Positions 1 through 11,076 of a DNA stretch of 64,000 nucleotides are shown one piece after another. This stretch comes from Reticulascus tulasneorum (taxonomy: Eukaryota > Ascomycota > Sordariomycetes > Glomerellales > Reticulascaceae): positions 868,001 to 932,000 of the forward strand of contig LSAX01000009.1 in the NCBI GenBank assembly GCA_001557505.1. Direction: 5' to 3'. How positions within the stretch are numbered: position 1 is the stretch's first letter; every line of letters begins with the position of its first letter. The notes under the pieces were generated by a model. The model saw nothing but the letters and a program-made list of their open reading frames with translations, made no database searches and was not told where the DNA came from. A program made the translations under genes and the position numbers.

Positions 1-1068
1 GGAAAGGATAAACTGACGCAAGGATTTGGGATGCAGTGGGCACCAGTTACATAACCACGCAGTAGTAGCACATGGTGAGTTATAGCCCGTGAAATTAAAT
101 GTGGACGTTGTGAATACCTACCTAGGCTATGGTACTTCTTAGATTTATTTGATGAAGTCTTGGCCAACACATTTAAACGTAACGGCAGCACCGGATTGAG
201 AGCATTATATGATCCATGGGGTCATGGCAATAATGCACGATGCTGAATCATCACTTAACGGTTAAGAGGATTGCCCAGGAGATGGCGTGCTTCATGCTAC
301 CTGATGCGCATGTTCGACGACTGCTACTTAGGATTAATCCATATGACTGGGTGCATCCTTTGCCACGCCTCGTTTTGGTGCGCAGTCTCTTGATCATTTA
401 AGATAGACTGCATATTACGCATCAGCTATTTAGGTTGTATGGCAGACGGAGTTCATGTTCATAGCGAATACCGAGAGACTGTGAGGGTGACACGTTATGA
501 GCTCTCAGCAACCGAGAAACCCCAGAGTACATCTCAGCCTTGCAGAAAGACAGGCGCTGGGCCATTTATCTGAATCAGTCAACATCAAGGCCTTCAAAGG
601 CTCGGCTTGAGAGCAAGCAGCGGTTCGCTGATCTGAACATCCCATGTAACAAAACTTGAGAAATGTACGCAGTGCTACGAAAGAAAAGAAAAGAGGAGTG
701 TCTACTGGGGTTAGGGTAACGGATAAAACCCGGCTAATCCATCACCGGGAACCAGTAACCGTGGCGCCCTGGCTGGGTGGGTCCAGCCGGCTGCACCTGC
801 AGGGCCTTAAGGCTGCAGTGGACGAGGCTTGCGTGCCTCCTTGTCAGCGAGACGGGCCATTAAGGCAGCCAACCCGTGCTCGGTCAAGAAAATCGCCTCA
901 CCTTACCGTGTTCAACAACTCAACTCGAAATGCCTGGATTATCCTAACAGTCGCGCAAACCAGGTCGTTATAATAGTGGCCTCGGGAGCAGCCTTTGCGG
1001 TATCAATATCCCACATCGCCAACTGCGACATCCCGCATCCTGTGCGGACCCCTATACCACTAGCCACA
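1..1068. other. Left-end non-coding stretch and DOT1 5' region
   Basis: No convincing gene was found here. Short open frames start at non-ATG codons and match no family I know. The frame of DOT1 stays open upstream to about 829, but it contains no ATG before 1069, so that extension is treated as leader. A TACCTACCTAGG word lies at 115-126; this word recurs in other gene-free stretches of the window. Confidence 0.5.
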
Positions 1069-2551
1069 ATGCCTCTCTTCGGCGGAAAGAACAAGTTCAA
1101 CACAAAACCACCGACGATCCGAATCGAGAAAGTCGCCATAGACAAGCCGAAACCCAGGTCCTTCGCGACAACCTCTGCAAAATCCTCCCCGCGCGCATCG
1201 CCAAAACCTAGACTTCCTCAGCGGCAGAGCGCGTCGCCGTACCCCTCCTCGGACGAGAAGCGGCTCGAGCGCAAGCGCAAGACAGCCAGCGCTGGACCAG
1301 CGCGGGTCACTTTTGATAAAGATTCCGATGCGGAAGATGGGGACGACTGGATGCAGCGGCTGGAGCCTGCTAAGCGACAACGACTTGACGATGGGCGGTT
1401 CGTGGACGAGAACCGGGTTCTAGCCCACGCCCCGGCGTTTACTGGCGAGGAGAAAGATTTGAAATTTGTACATGCCGCCGAAATAGCAAATCTAGGGTTG
1501 AAATGCGCACCACTCGAAGGAGTGGCCGAGGATGATGTACTCGTCAAGCTCCAGTATCCCAGCATACACAGACTAGAAAGGTCAGCCATCCCCGTCCCCG
1601 TTGGATGACACAGCTAATCCCGGGTGCAGATACGAGCTTGTACGCGGCCATGACAAGATCGATACCGTCACAAGCATCATTCAAGTGATCCAACACGTCG
1701 CCGAAGTATATCTCACGACAAAAAACGCAGAAGCATTCACAGAGCCACAACAGGGCTTGATTCGACGACTGAAGAGGACATCGGTGACGAGGGAGTGGAG
1801 TGCATTCAAAGCGGCATTAAGTGAGACCAATAAGAAGATTCTCTCTCTTGCAAAAGATGGTACGATATTAAAGAACCTCAACGATCGACGAGAACTGCCT
1901 CGGGACCTAGTCGAATTCATCCTTACGCAAGTCTATGACCGAACGGTGGCACTGAAGGTCGAGGCGCTCAGCAAATACAAGAACGGAAGTGACAACGTCT
2001 ATGGCGAGCTCAAGCATCGCTTCATATCAGAAGTTCTCGTGGAACGGACAAAGATGACATCGGACCAAGTGTTCATTGATCTCGGCTCCGGTGTTGGCAA
2101 TGTTGTCTTCCAAGCGGCCTTGGAAATCGGTTGCGAGAGCTGGGGCTGTGAGATGATGCCCAACGCCTATACGCTCGCTGAAGCGCAGAAAAAGGAGTTT
2201 GCTGCAAGATGCCAGCTTTGGGGTATTGCCCCGGGCAAAGTGCGCCTGGTAAGTGATGACTTCACTAAGAATGCGAAGATCATCAACGCGCTGAAGCGAG
2301 CCGACGTCGTACTTGTCAACAATAAGGCCTTTACGCCTGAGCTGAACGCTAAGCTCGTCGACATGTTCCTGGACTTGAAGAAGGGGTGCAAGATCGTTTC
2401 CCTCAAGTCCTTCGCCCATGACCAAAAATCACAGCACAACATCAACGATGTGGCGAGCAATATTCTCGATGTTGAGCGTTTGTCGTACGGCGAGGATTGT
2501 GTTAGCTGGACCAAGTCAGGCGGCGAGTACTATATTTCGACGAAGAAGTAG
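1069..2551 (+). CDS. DOT1: Histone H3 lysine-79 methyltransferase DOT1
   Basis: Two exons, 1069-1580 and 1630-2551, give 477 residues. The 49-nt intron (1581-1629) has a GT start, a GCTAAT branch site and a CAG end; splicing joins YPSIHRLER to YELV, a junction I recall from other fungal Dot1 proteins. The N-terminal 150 residues are basic and Ser/Pro-rich, as expected of a disordered nucleosome-binding region. The SAM-dependent catalytic fold follows, with VYGEL near residue 294 and the SAM-binding loop DLGSGVGN near 321. An NNKAF stretch downstream fits the substrate channel. Known family role: nuclear, non-SET methylation of H3K79 in telomeric silencing and DNA-damage response. The start is the first in-frame ATG. 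It converges with ATG16, leaving 209 bp between the stops. Confidence 0.93.
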
Positions 2552-2760
2552 ACTGTCCAACGAATGCCACTGTCAGCAGTGGATTATTGCATTGTTCGGC
2601 TGCATTGCGGGAGGGGATAACGGAAACGGGGAGTGTAGGAATACCGTGATGGAAATATCGTTGGCTAGGAAGCTTACCTGAAACATAAACTCCGACCAGA
2701 GTGGATGAGCTTGGCGAGCAGTCGCCCACTGTATATTAGATCACAAGGTACTTGTCCGTT

Positions 2761-3462
2761 CTATCGGCTCTTCTCGAAGAGTGGTTCGTTTGCTAGGTTC
2801 ATGGCTTCGGCCTCTTGTGCCATCCTTTTCATCCATCGTTCTACAAGCTCCTTATTTTCCTTCTTGAACTTGTCTCGCTCCTTCTCGGCAATAGCAACTT
2901 GAAGGTTGAGTGTAATCATCTCGTCTTGAACGTTCTGCCAGACAGTCAGTATTCGGAGTCACTGGCGGTGGCAACATTCGGCATGCCTCCACTAGCTTTC
3001 GCTTTTCCCGGATCTCGTGCTCTCGATCCTTCAGTTTGACAGAGAGAATGTTCCTCTCGGCAGACAGGCTCTTGATCGTCTTTGCGTCAACTCTCGTCTT
3101 ATTTCGTAGATTGTGCACTTCATCTTCTGCAGTTTTCGCGCGTGACTGCAACGACCCCTTCGACCGTAATGCCTCAGCAAGACTAAGCTGGAGCTGCGCA
3201 ACGCTGGGGTCTGCGCTTGTTATAGCTGCGGATGTTTCGTTCTTTGCATCTTTCGTCGCGGGCCCAACTTTTGATTCAAGAACAGCCTTCTCTGCTTCGA
3301 GCGCCGCAATACGATCGGAAAATTGCGAGCCTGGGGTGGTAAGCAGAAGACGACGGGGGCTGAGGAGGGGTCCTTACATAGCTGCACAAGGTCCAGATTG
3401 ACTGGGTTGTGCTTCTCTGACTCCTGGAGAGAGGCGAGATACTCGTCGCGCCAGCTTGGCAT
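2761..3462 (-). CDS. ATG16: Autophagy protein ATG16
   Basis: Three exons on the minus strand (3462-3378, 3330-2987, 2934-2761) encode 200 residues, the usual size for a fungal Atg16. The N terminus, MPSWRDEYLASLQ, matches the Atg5-binding helix of the family. Most of the rest is a heptad-rich coiled coil, through which Atg16 dimerises, ending in an ENKELVERWM segment typical of the family. Family role: Atg16 binds Atg12-Atg5 and directs Atg8 lipidation on the forming autophagosome. Intron 1 (3331-3377) is GT-AG. Intron 2 (2935-2986) appears to be GC-AG, with an ACTGAC branch site; the alternative GT donor six bases upstream keeps frame but drops a Val-Glu pair expected in the coiled coil. It is divergent from VPS16 and convergent with DOT1. 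Confidence 0.9.
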
Positions 3463-3764
3463 GGCGATGATATTCTCACATAGGTCGTTGGCAACCAGGA
3501 CCTAGCTCATTGCGCAGTCGGATATGCGGGATGAATGGACCAAACGAGCAGTCCAAACTCTGTTGGCGGATGACGCTGCGAAGCCTGATAAGGCGGAAGG
3601 CTGGACCCTTGTCGAATATGACGCGCTCTGCCGAAATTTAGCCGTCCTGGGTGGAATGTGATGTGCAGTCAAGCTCCATGGGTTGAGCTCATCACAGGCA
3701 ACATCTCCAGAGTACAGCTTACAATTCAGCAGCAACCCAGCTCACAACGATGAGGTGATACAAG
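3463..3764. promoter_or_regulatory. Divergent ATG16/VPS16 promoter region
   Basis: This 302-bp interval separates the start codons of ATG16 (minus) and VPS16 (plus), so both promoters and leaders must fit here. One GATAA occurs in the CTGATAAGG around 3587. I see no clear TATA box and no intervening gene. Confidence 0.6.
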
Positions 3765-6726
3765 ATGGACTCTTCTCACCCGATGGCTGGATGGGAGAAC
3801 GTTGGTGATAAATGGTACCGCAAAACTCAGCTCTACACTGAGGTTTTTGATCAGGATCTTGACCTCGACAACCATGTCGTTGCTGGAGCTCCATATGGCG
3901 GTGCAATAGGTATGTATCACCTCGTCTTTGCCGATTCTGAATATCTTACCCATCATTTGTCATGCATGTCTCGTATGGTGGGCTGTGCTGCACTAAAATC
4001 ACCTCCCTACTTCGTTGGTTTGCCGAGTGGCTCACCGAGCTTATGGCTCACCCTGCACCAGTCTCATAAAAGCAGGCTTCGGGCTGTTGAAATATAGGAA
4101 TTTACTGCGATCGAAGAGAATTTATTTTCTTTACACTCACACTTCCTGTGAGTGCTAGATCTGACTTGTCTTAGCACTCTACCGAGATGATACCAAGATC
4201 CAAGCTTTCCGAGCGAACAAGCCATCCAAGCCCAGCATAGACATATACAGTTATGCCGGCAAGCAGCTACGTAGCATCGCGTGGGACAAGGGCGCTATCA
4301 AGGCACTTGGGTGGTCGGAAGATGAAACTCTTTTGGTGGTCACTGCCGACGGAACCGTGAGGTGCTACGATCTCCAAGGTGACTTCAGCCAGTTTTCTTT
4401 GGGCAACGGCTCCGACAACTACGGTGTTCAATCCTGCAGGCAAGTCCCTAGTTATCCTCTGTGGCCTCTACTAAAGCCATGCAAGGTTTTACGACCATGG
4501 TCTGGTAGCCCTCCTGTCCAACAATGCGTTAGTATCAGTGACTTCATACACTGAGCCTCGCCCGAAACTGTTGGCGACACCGCCCGAGGGTGAGATCCAC
4601 TCTTGGGCGGTCATGTCACCCGCACATACTCTCTCTAGGTCAGTCGAAGTGCTTGTTAGCATAGGACAGACCGTGTACGTTGTCGATGCCACAGAATGCG
4701 AAGACCGCTTTCTCGATATTGGGCCGTTCAGCCATCTCAGCGTCTCACCCGATGGCAAGTTCATTTCCATGTATACCCAGACCGGAAAGGCGCATGTCAT
4801 TGCCAGTGACTTCCAAGAGCGCCTATTTGAGTACGATTCCCAGTCCAAAATACCGCCCAAGTATGTTGAGTGGTGTGGGGGTGATGCTTTGATTGCTTGG
4901 GAGGATGAAGTCCACGTTATCGGACCAAATAACGCGTCGGCGACTTACTTCTACGATGGCCGTGTTCACGTAATATCGGGTGAGTGAGGCATGCCCTTTA
5001 TTGTCATCTTTACTGAAGAGAAGCAGAGCATGATGGGGCCAGACTCATAACCAACGATGTCTGCGATTTCTTAGAGCCAGTGCCGCGGACTACCGCCGAC
5101 GTCTTTGGCACAAGAGCAGAATCATCACCAGCTGCCATTTTACTAGATGCGGTTGGACAACTGGAGCTGCAATCACCCAAGGCCGACGACTACATCCAAC
5201 TCATCAGAGCTAATCTCACAGAAGCTGTCGACACTTGCGTGAACGCGGCTGGTCGCGAGTTCAGCATACACTGGCAGAAACAATTGCTGAAAGCTGCGTC
5301 CTTTGGCAAGTCGGTCCTTGACATTTACAACAGCGATGACTTTGTGGACATGTGCGAGGTGCTACGAGTGCTGAATGCCGTGCGGTTTTTTGAAGTCGGA
5401 TTGCCACTGTCGTTTGAGCAGTACCAGCGGCTGACCCCCCAGGCACTAATCAAACGGCTGTTGAACCGACATGATTATCTCCTTGCTCTAAAGATTGCTG
5501 GGTATCTAAGGTTACCAACTGACCGGATATATGTCCACTGGGCATCGGCCAAGGTTCGGGTTGGTTCCGAGGACGAGGATACAATATGCCGCATGGTCGT
5601 CGAAAAGTTGTCTGGTAAGCCGGGAATCTCGTTTGAGGAAATTGCCAGGGCGGCCTACGATGAAGGTCGCGGACGACTCGCGACGGAGTTACTGAATCAC
5701 GAGCCACGAGGAGGTAGACAAGTTCCGCTTCTCCTCAGCATGGAAGAAGACGAGCTTGCACTGGACAAGGCGGTCGAGAGCGGCGATTCGGATCTGATGC
5801 TGTCTGTACTAATGCAGCTGAAGAAAAAGCTACCCCTCGCAGCATTCTTCCGGGTCATCAATGCTCGTCCCGCAGCGACGGCGCTGGTGGAGTCATCTGC
5901 GATGCGTGAAGCGGACAATGCTTTGTTGAAAGACATGTACTATCAAGATGACCGCCGGGTTGATGGAGCTAGCGTATTCATTCGGGAATCTCTGCACCAG
6001 CCAGACGCCCGAACCGCGTCGGACAAGCTGGCACTCGCTGCGAAGCTTCTCTCCGACTCGAAGGAGGCCTCGTTTGAGCTGCATGTCTTGAAGGAAGCGG
6101 CGACCCTGCTGCGTATGCAGGGAGCTTTCGACCGGGACCTCACGGACACCTTTACGGGACTCAGCGTGAACGAAACGATGTTCAAACTGATAAGGCTAGG
6201 CTATCACGGGCGCGCCAAAAAAATACAGAGCGAATTCAAAGTGCCAGAGAAAGTGGCGTGGTGGATCCGGTAGTTACTCTTCTTCCCCATATCAAGTGCC
6301 ACATGACAGCTGACAACCCAAAGACTTCGTGCATTAGTCGCAAAGCGCGACTGGAACGAAATTGAAGAAGTAGCACGCGCGAAAAAGAGCCCAATTGGAT
6401 GGGAGGTAAGTTCACGAAACTCACACACGCTCGTTCCGTCTTGCGACGGAGGTGGCTAATCTAGACCCAAACAGCCCTTCTTCAACCTGACTCTCCAGGC
6501 AGGCAATCCGCGCCTGGCTTCTATCTTCGTACCGAAATGCACCGGTCTAGAACCTGGGACTACGATAACAATGTACGAGAAGTGCGGGCTGAAAGTCAAA
6601 GCGGCGGAGGAAGCGGTCAAGCTCAAGGATGCGGAGAGCTGGAATCGCTTACTTGAGGCTGCGGGCAGAGGGACGCAGGAGGGAAGAGAGATTGAGAGGT
6701 TGGGGAATACTGTTTTTAAGAAGTGA
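3765..6726 (+). CDS. VPS16: Vacuolar sorting protein VPS16 (HOPS/CORVET subunit)
   Basis: Six exons (3765-3909, 4175-4439, 4486-4979, 5075-6269, 6324-6405, 6475-6726) join in frame to 810 residues, close to the family length. The first half is a WD-like beta-propeller; the second half is the alpha-solenoid Vps16 C-terminal region. Family role: core subunit of the HOPS and CORVET tethering complexes on endosomes and the vacuole, binding Vps33 and acting before SNARE-mediated fusion, including autophagosome fusion. Intron 1 is long (265 nt). Intron 2 (4440-4485) has a textbook GC donor, AG/GCAAGT, and splicing restores SCRFYDHGL. The others are GT-AG. The start, MDSSHPMAGW, lies 302 bp from ATG16 on the other strand. 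Confidence 0.93.
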
Positions 6727-7779
6727 GGCTCTTCAAGCTCGATGTTACATTAAATCGTTGGTCTCTGTCGTACGTGATGACGGGAATCGTGATGTCGTAT
6801 CTGGGGTAAACCGATGAGAATAAGCACCCAAGCCAAGTGTAATGTGCCTCCTCCGCGCCGCGGGACTTGGCGATGGAAGTCTCGGCGACCATGATGGGCT
6901 TCTGCTTTCGTGTCGCAACGTAGGCGGAGGCGGGAGTCGCAGACCCAGGCATGCTCCCCGCCAAAGTCCCAGATCTCCGGTAGCAGCCTACTGCAGCCTC
7001 GACAGGTCGTAGCTTCGCACCTGTTTGATGGGGTGGATGAGAATCCGGGGGGGTCGTGATGCCAGGCACGTGCCACGCAGACCGAGATCCGAGTTATTGG
7101 CGTTGCAACTACAGATTACGATGGCGGGCAATGTAAGACAAAGATCGTCCCGTGCTATATTACCTGCAGCTGATGCAGATTCATGATCAGGTTAACAACA
7201 GCCGGGTGTTGTACCTGGTAGCACGGATCTGTACGCGAATGGCCCGTGTGCTCGCGATTCGGCCGTGCCGACTGAGTCGCGCAGCCTGCGAACCTTCAGG
7301 TGAATGTCAGATCCCCGTAGTTGGAAGCTCGGCTGCTCATCGGCTGTTTAGTGATTGCTGGTAAAGCGAGGGATATACGCATGTTCGCCACGATGTCTGC
7401 GAGCCCCATGCTAGGTACCTTGTGCAAGTAATACCGGGCGACTGTCTGGGCACTCTGCAGGGTCTCATGGCGTTTAACTAGTGTAAGAGTTGATCTGGCG
7501 TAATTGCGCCTATCATTGTTCGTGAGGTGAGGCAAGTTTGCGCACTGCAGTCTAGGTAGGACTGTGTAGTGCTCACATCAAATGGTTAGCATGGAAAAAA
7601 ACAGTCCGTTATGGAATTTCGGCTTAGTGTAACGATTATTCAGCCCACAGGGCAAAATACAGGGCTCATCAGTGCATTTAGGCACCTGCAGCGAGCCGGA
7701 CTGCCATCCATGGTGCCTTCATCGACTCCCGTCTTGGACGAATTCCAACGCAGAACTACAAACGACCAGCTCAGCCGCG
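6727..7779. other. Gene-free interval with a possible decayed ORF
   Basis: No intact gene is visible. On the minus strand at about 6770-6960 a frame reads KQKPIMVAET followed by a tryptophan-rich segment. This loosely recalls the C-terminal part of some glycoside hydrolases, but it lacks a start, a catalytic core and consistent framing. The rest is the VPS16 3' flank and the 5' flank of the decarboxylase gene. Confidence 0.35.
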
Positions 7780-8499
7780 ATGTCCATGGTCAGCCTCTCG
7801 ACATCTGCAGCATCGCTTGCAGCCGCCATCCATGACGATAGGATACATTTGCTCTTGGCGGCTAGTGGCTCCGTCGCTACAATCAAGCTACCACTGATCA
7901 TCTCGGCACTAAAGCATCATCCTAACCTCTCCATTCGCGTAATCCTTACTACAGCTGCTGCGCACTTTCTCGGCGGCCAGTCTTCCGAGCAACCTACAGT
8001 CGCTTCTCTGGCATCGCTCCCAAATGTCGAGGCTGTCTACTTAGACGACGACTGGGCTGAAACTCAGTCCAGTGGTACGGATACCCTGCTTCTAGGATGG
8101 GCTCACCTCCTCGTTGTCGCCCCGTTAAGCGCAAACACATTGGCCAAGATTGTTAATGGCATATCTGACAACTTGCTCACAAGCGTGATACACTCGTGGG
8201 ATGCCAGGAAAGTAGTCAATGGCAAGATAGCGAGAATTCTCGTGGCAGCGAGCATGAACACAGCCATGTGGGCGCATCCCGTCACGGCGCAACAGATACG
8301 GGTGCTCGAAGAAGACTGGGGCGTCGGGGTCGACGAGGATGGAAAGGACGGGGTGGCCGGGCAGGGCTGGTTTGAGGTCCTGAGGCCGATCAACAAAACG
8401 CTTGCTTGTGGCGACGTCGGGTCCGGTGCGATGTTAGAATGGACGGCGATTGTGACCCTCATCGAGCAGAGGTTAGGTCTCGAAGTGACGGCTACCTGA
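7780..8499 (+). CDS. Phosphopantothenoylcysteine decarboxylase (CAB3/HAL3 type)
   Basis: One exon of 239 residues. It is an HFCD-family flavoprotein: GSVATIKLP near residue 30 is the FMN-binding start, His62 in AAHFL matches the catalytic histidine, PLSANTLAKI and a following NGISDNLL lie near 115-135, MNTAMWAHP near 159-167 fits the substrate-binding PxMNxxMW motif, and LACGDVGSGAM near 208 carries the cysteine of the substrate clamp. Family role: FMN-dependent decarboxylation of 4'-phosphopantothenoylcysteine to 4'-phosphopantetheine in coenzyme A synthesis, in the cytosol. It lacks the long acidic tail of yeast Hal3/Vhs3, so a phosphatase-inhibitor role is not indicated. The start is the first in-frame ATG; a second ATG is two codons later. 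Confidence 0.92.
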   Translation: MSMVSLSTSAASLAAAIHDDRIHLLLAASGSVATIKLPLIISALKHHPNLSIRVILTTAAAHFLGGQSSEQPTVASLASLPNVEAVYLDDDWAETQSSGTDTLLLGWAHLLVVAPLSANTLAKIVNGISDNLLTSVIHSWDARKVVNGKIARILVAASMNTAMWAHPVTAQQIRVLEEDWGVGVDEDGKDGVAGQGWFEVLRPINKTLACGDVGSGAMLEWTAIVTLIEQRLGLEVTAT

Positions 8500-11076
8500 A
8501 CCTCGTAGCAAAGGGAGCCGGTCATCTCCGGGTTGCGGCGAGTGCAGCGGCCAAACCTACCGCAATGCTCACAGTGAGTCGCCTAGTCCCAATCTATGTG
8601 GGACAACATCGACCTCGAAGGACACAGCGGTGCCGTTGGGGTCAACGCAGCCAGTCTCAGCCGGGGTCGTCGGAGCCGAAGAAGGTCGGTTCACAAGAAG
8701 TAGCGTTGAGGATACATTGGCGGGAAGGAAGATGACCGGCATTGCCGTCTTTGTAAGGAGTGATGCTTGGCGATATCATTGTTGCATTTGTGTGGGGACG
8801 CAACCCGAGGAGAGGCGATGATGACTTAGATGCTACACCGGCGGCGTGGTACACAAAAGGCCCTACTACTTCCAACTCGGGGTATACGGGGCCACCCGGG
8901 AATTTCTTTTGTTGCCTCTACTTGACTTCCTGCGGACGCAGGGTCGGGACTTTAAGTAAATGGTAGACATGTAAAAAGTGGAAATCGTTGGCATGTCTGT
9001 AGAGCTGTAGAGACCTGGAGCAGGAATGCAGTACTAAACCGAAGTTCGTCGAGCCCATGAAACAACAGCCTCACGGGCAGTGTTTCGAAACTCTAGGGCC
9101 TAGGCCAGGTCCTCTGACTTAAAGTCAACCCGCAGTGTGCACCAAACCGCCGGATGCGCGTCTGCGCTTCCAGGTTAATAACCATCGCTCGCACGATTCG
9201 TACTACCCGTCCGAACAGCGCCAGACAATGGGGCGGGCAAAGATGCCAAGGACGACGGCCGAACCGAGTGCTATCCCACGCCACCCTCGCCGTCGTAATC
9301 CCCTCGATCTTCCCCACCGCTGATGGGGGCGATTGCACTAGTAGGGCTTACCTGCATTCCATCTACCCACGCAACTCCAAGAGGCAGTTAACCCATGGCG
9401 CATCTGTGGCGTGGCAATTCCCATCGATGGGTTCCTGTTCTACGGCAAGTCGTCTCGTGGCGTCCTCCCCATCTCACCCATCTACAGGCCTCGGTCACAC
9501 AAACGCGAGCGGTGTGACCGACCACAAACAGACTTTCAGTTGTTCAAATCCTTCCTCAGCAGCGCTTCCATCCCAAATAAGCTTCCCGTGGCTGCCCGGA
9601 CAAGAGTCCGTGAAAGAACAGTGTGTCAACCGACAAGTCAGTGCGCTGGCTAGGTGTGTGACGGAACTGGGTTCCCTTTTCCATGTGCTTACAGGTAAGT
9701 TGAACCTGATAAGGGGGGTTTGCGAACGAGGACCCCGGGATGGGAGGCCAGACGCATCTGGACTTCAGGAAGCTAAGGCAGGTAAGTAATTAATAGCTTA
9801 GCGCAAACACCCTGAAAAGCAATCTCCATCAGCGCCCTCCTCCGACAGTAGTGTGTGCAGCCCCAGCGAGGTTCCATGGAGCTGGCCCAGGCCCCCGGCC
9901 GTTTGATGGACGCTATAAGGAGGCTCGGGGCACTTTGGCGCACTGCAGCCTCCGGGCGTCACGGGTGTTTTGGCAGCGAGGCCAGCCTGGGGCAGTGGCT
10001 GCCCACCCCGTACCCAGCAGCTAATAACTACCGTAGACCTAAACTTCAAGTTGTGCACCTGGCACAGTAATTAGTCCGAACGTACCTTATGCACCTGATG
10101 CGCAGTGTCCAGCGATTGTGATTGACCTAACTTAAGATATTTTCTATTTCTAGGTCGCCCATTCGCAGTGGCGTCGTCTCTAGGAGATTTTCTCGTTGTC
10201 CCCCCGAAAAAGCTGGCGACAGACAGACCGGCGTCTTCTTAATTTCCCATCCATACTCCATTCGGCATTTCGTATTATTGGATTTGGATGCACCAGATGA
10301 TAGATATCCCATTCCGCATCGTCCTGTAGAGTCTGTTCTGGCTCTCTCTTTCTCTCTCTCTTTCTCACTCCCTCCCTCCCTCTCTCCCTCCTCGGCCCGC
10401 CCAACCTAGAATCTCGAATTTCGCCCACTCTCTTCAACGACATCCAAGAGTTCTACCTAGGTAGGTAGGCATTTAGGTAGCGTGCCTCCCGCATATGACC
10501 GAATCCACCCAGAAAGCTACAAGACTGGTCATCCCGCCCCCAGTTCGCCGCCCAAGCCCTTGTGCCTCGAGTCTCACAAGCAAATCCCTCCCCTGCTTCC
10601 AGTCGTTAATCGCGACCTGTGACCACCGAACGTACTGTCGTTACACACCTCGCTGAAACTTCGCTATTACGAACTCCAGCACAAGGTCTCTTCTAATTAC
10701 CCCCAAAATTGCGACGCAAGCACGAGACACTCCAACGAGTAAGGCGGAGCTCGATCCTGGATTCGTAAACTGGAAGAAACCTGCAGGCCCAGCCACACAA
10801 CACACACTCCATCAATATTTACGCGGTGCCCGACCCCAATCTTGACCCGGTCTTGGCTTGGCTTGGACACTGCCAGACCCGACTACGAGGAGAGCAGCCC
10901 GCCGCCCCAGCTTTGGTGCCGCACCCCAAAATCCCTTACCCACCATCCACTTGTCGGCACCTCCATCGAAGCATCCTACCTTATAATCTAATCCTTCGCA
11001 AAACTCAATCCCGACCCAGTACCCCTAACTAGTGCCTTTCCCAACTGCCTACCTTACCTACCTGCCAGTAAGGCAA
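8500..11076. other. Long gene-free interval and FHA-RING leader
   Basis: The first 1.6 kb holds only short open frames, the longest at 9154-9789, with no recognisable domain, no ATG-supported start and no splice pattern. From about 10130 the sequence looks like a promoter and long leader for the downstream gene: a pyrimidine tract at 10342-10393, a CTACCTAGGTAG palindrome at 10453-10464 and further TACC/TAGG words to 11066. Confidence 0.5.
10342..10393 (+). promoter_or_regulatory. Pyrimidine (CT) tract
   Basis: A 52-nt run of C and T with a single A. It lies about 690 bp upstream of the FHA-RING start codon. CT-rich tracts of this sort are common just upstream of transcription starts in filamentous fungi; the role here is inferred from position only. 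Confidence 0.5.

Noticed and set aside
829..1068. 80-codon in-frame extension upstream of DOT1
   Set aside because: It contains no ATG, so translation should start at 1069.
1581..1629. Apparent frameshift in DOT1
   Set aside because: A 49-nt GT-AG intron with a GCTAAT branch site restores the frame and the conserved RYELV junction.
9154..9789. 211-codon open frame on the plus strand
   Set aside because: No domain or homologue is recognised, its composition looks random, and no intron or leader pattern supports a gene.
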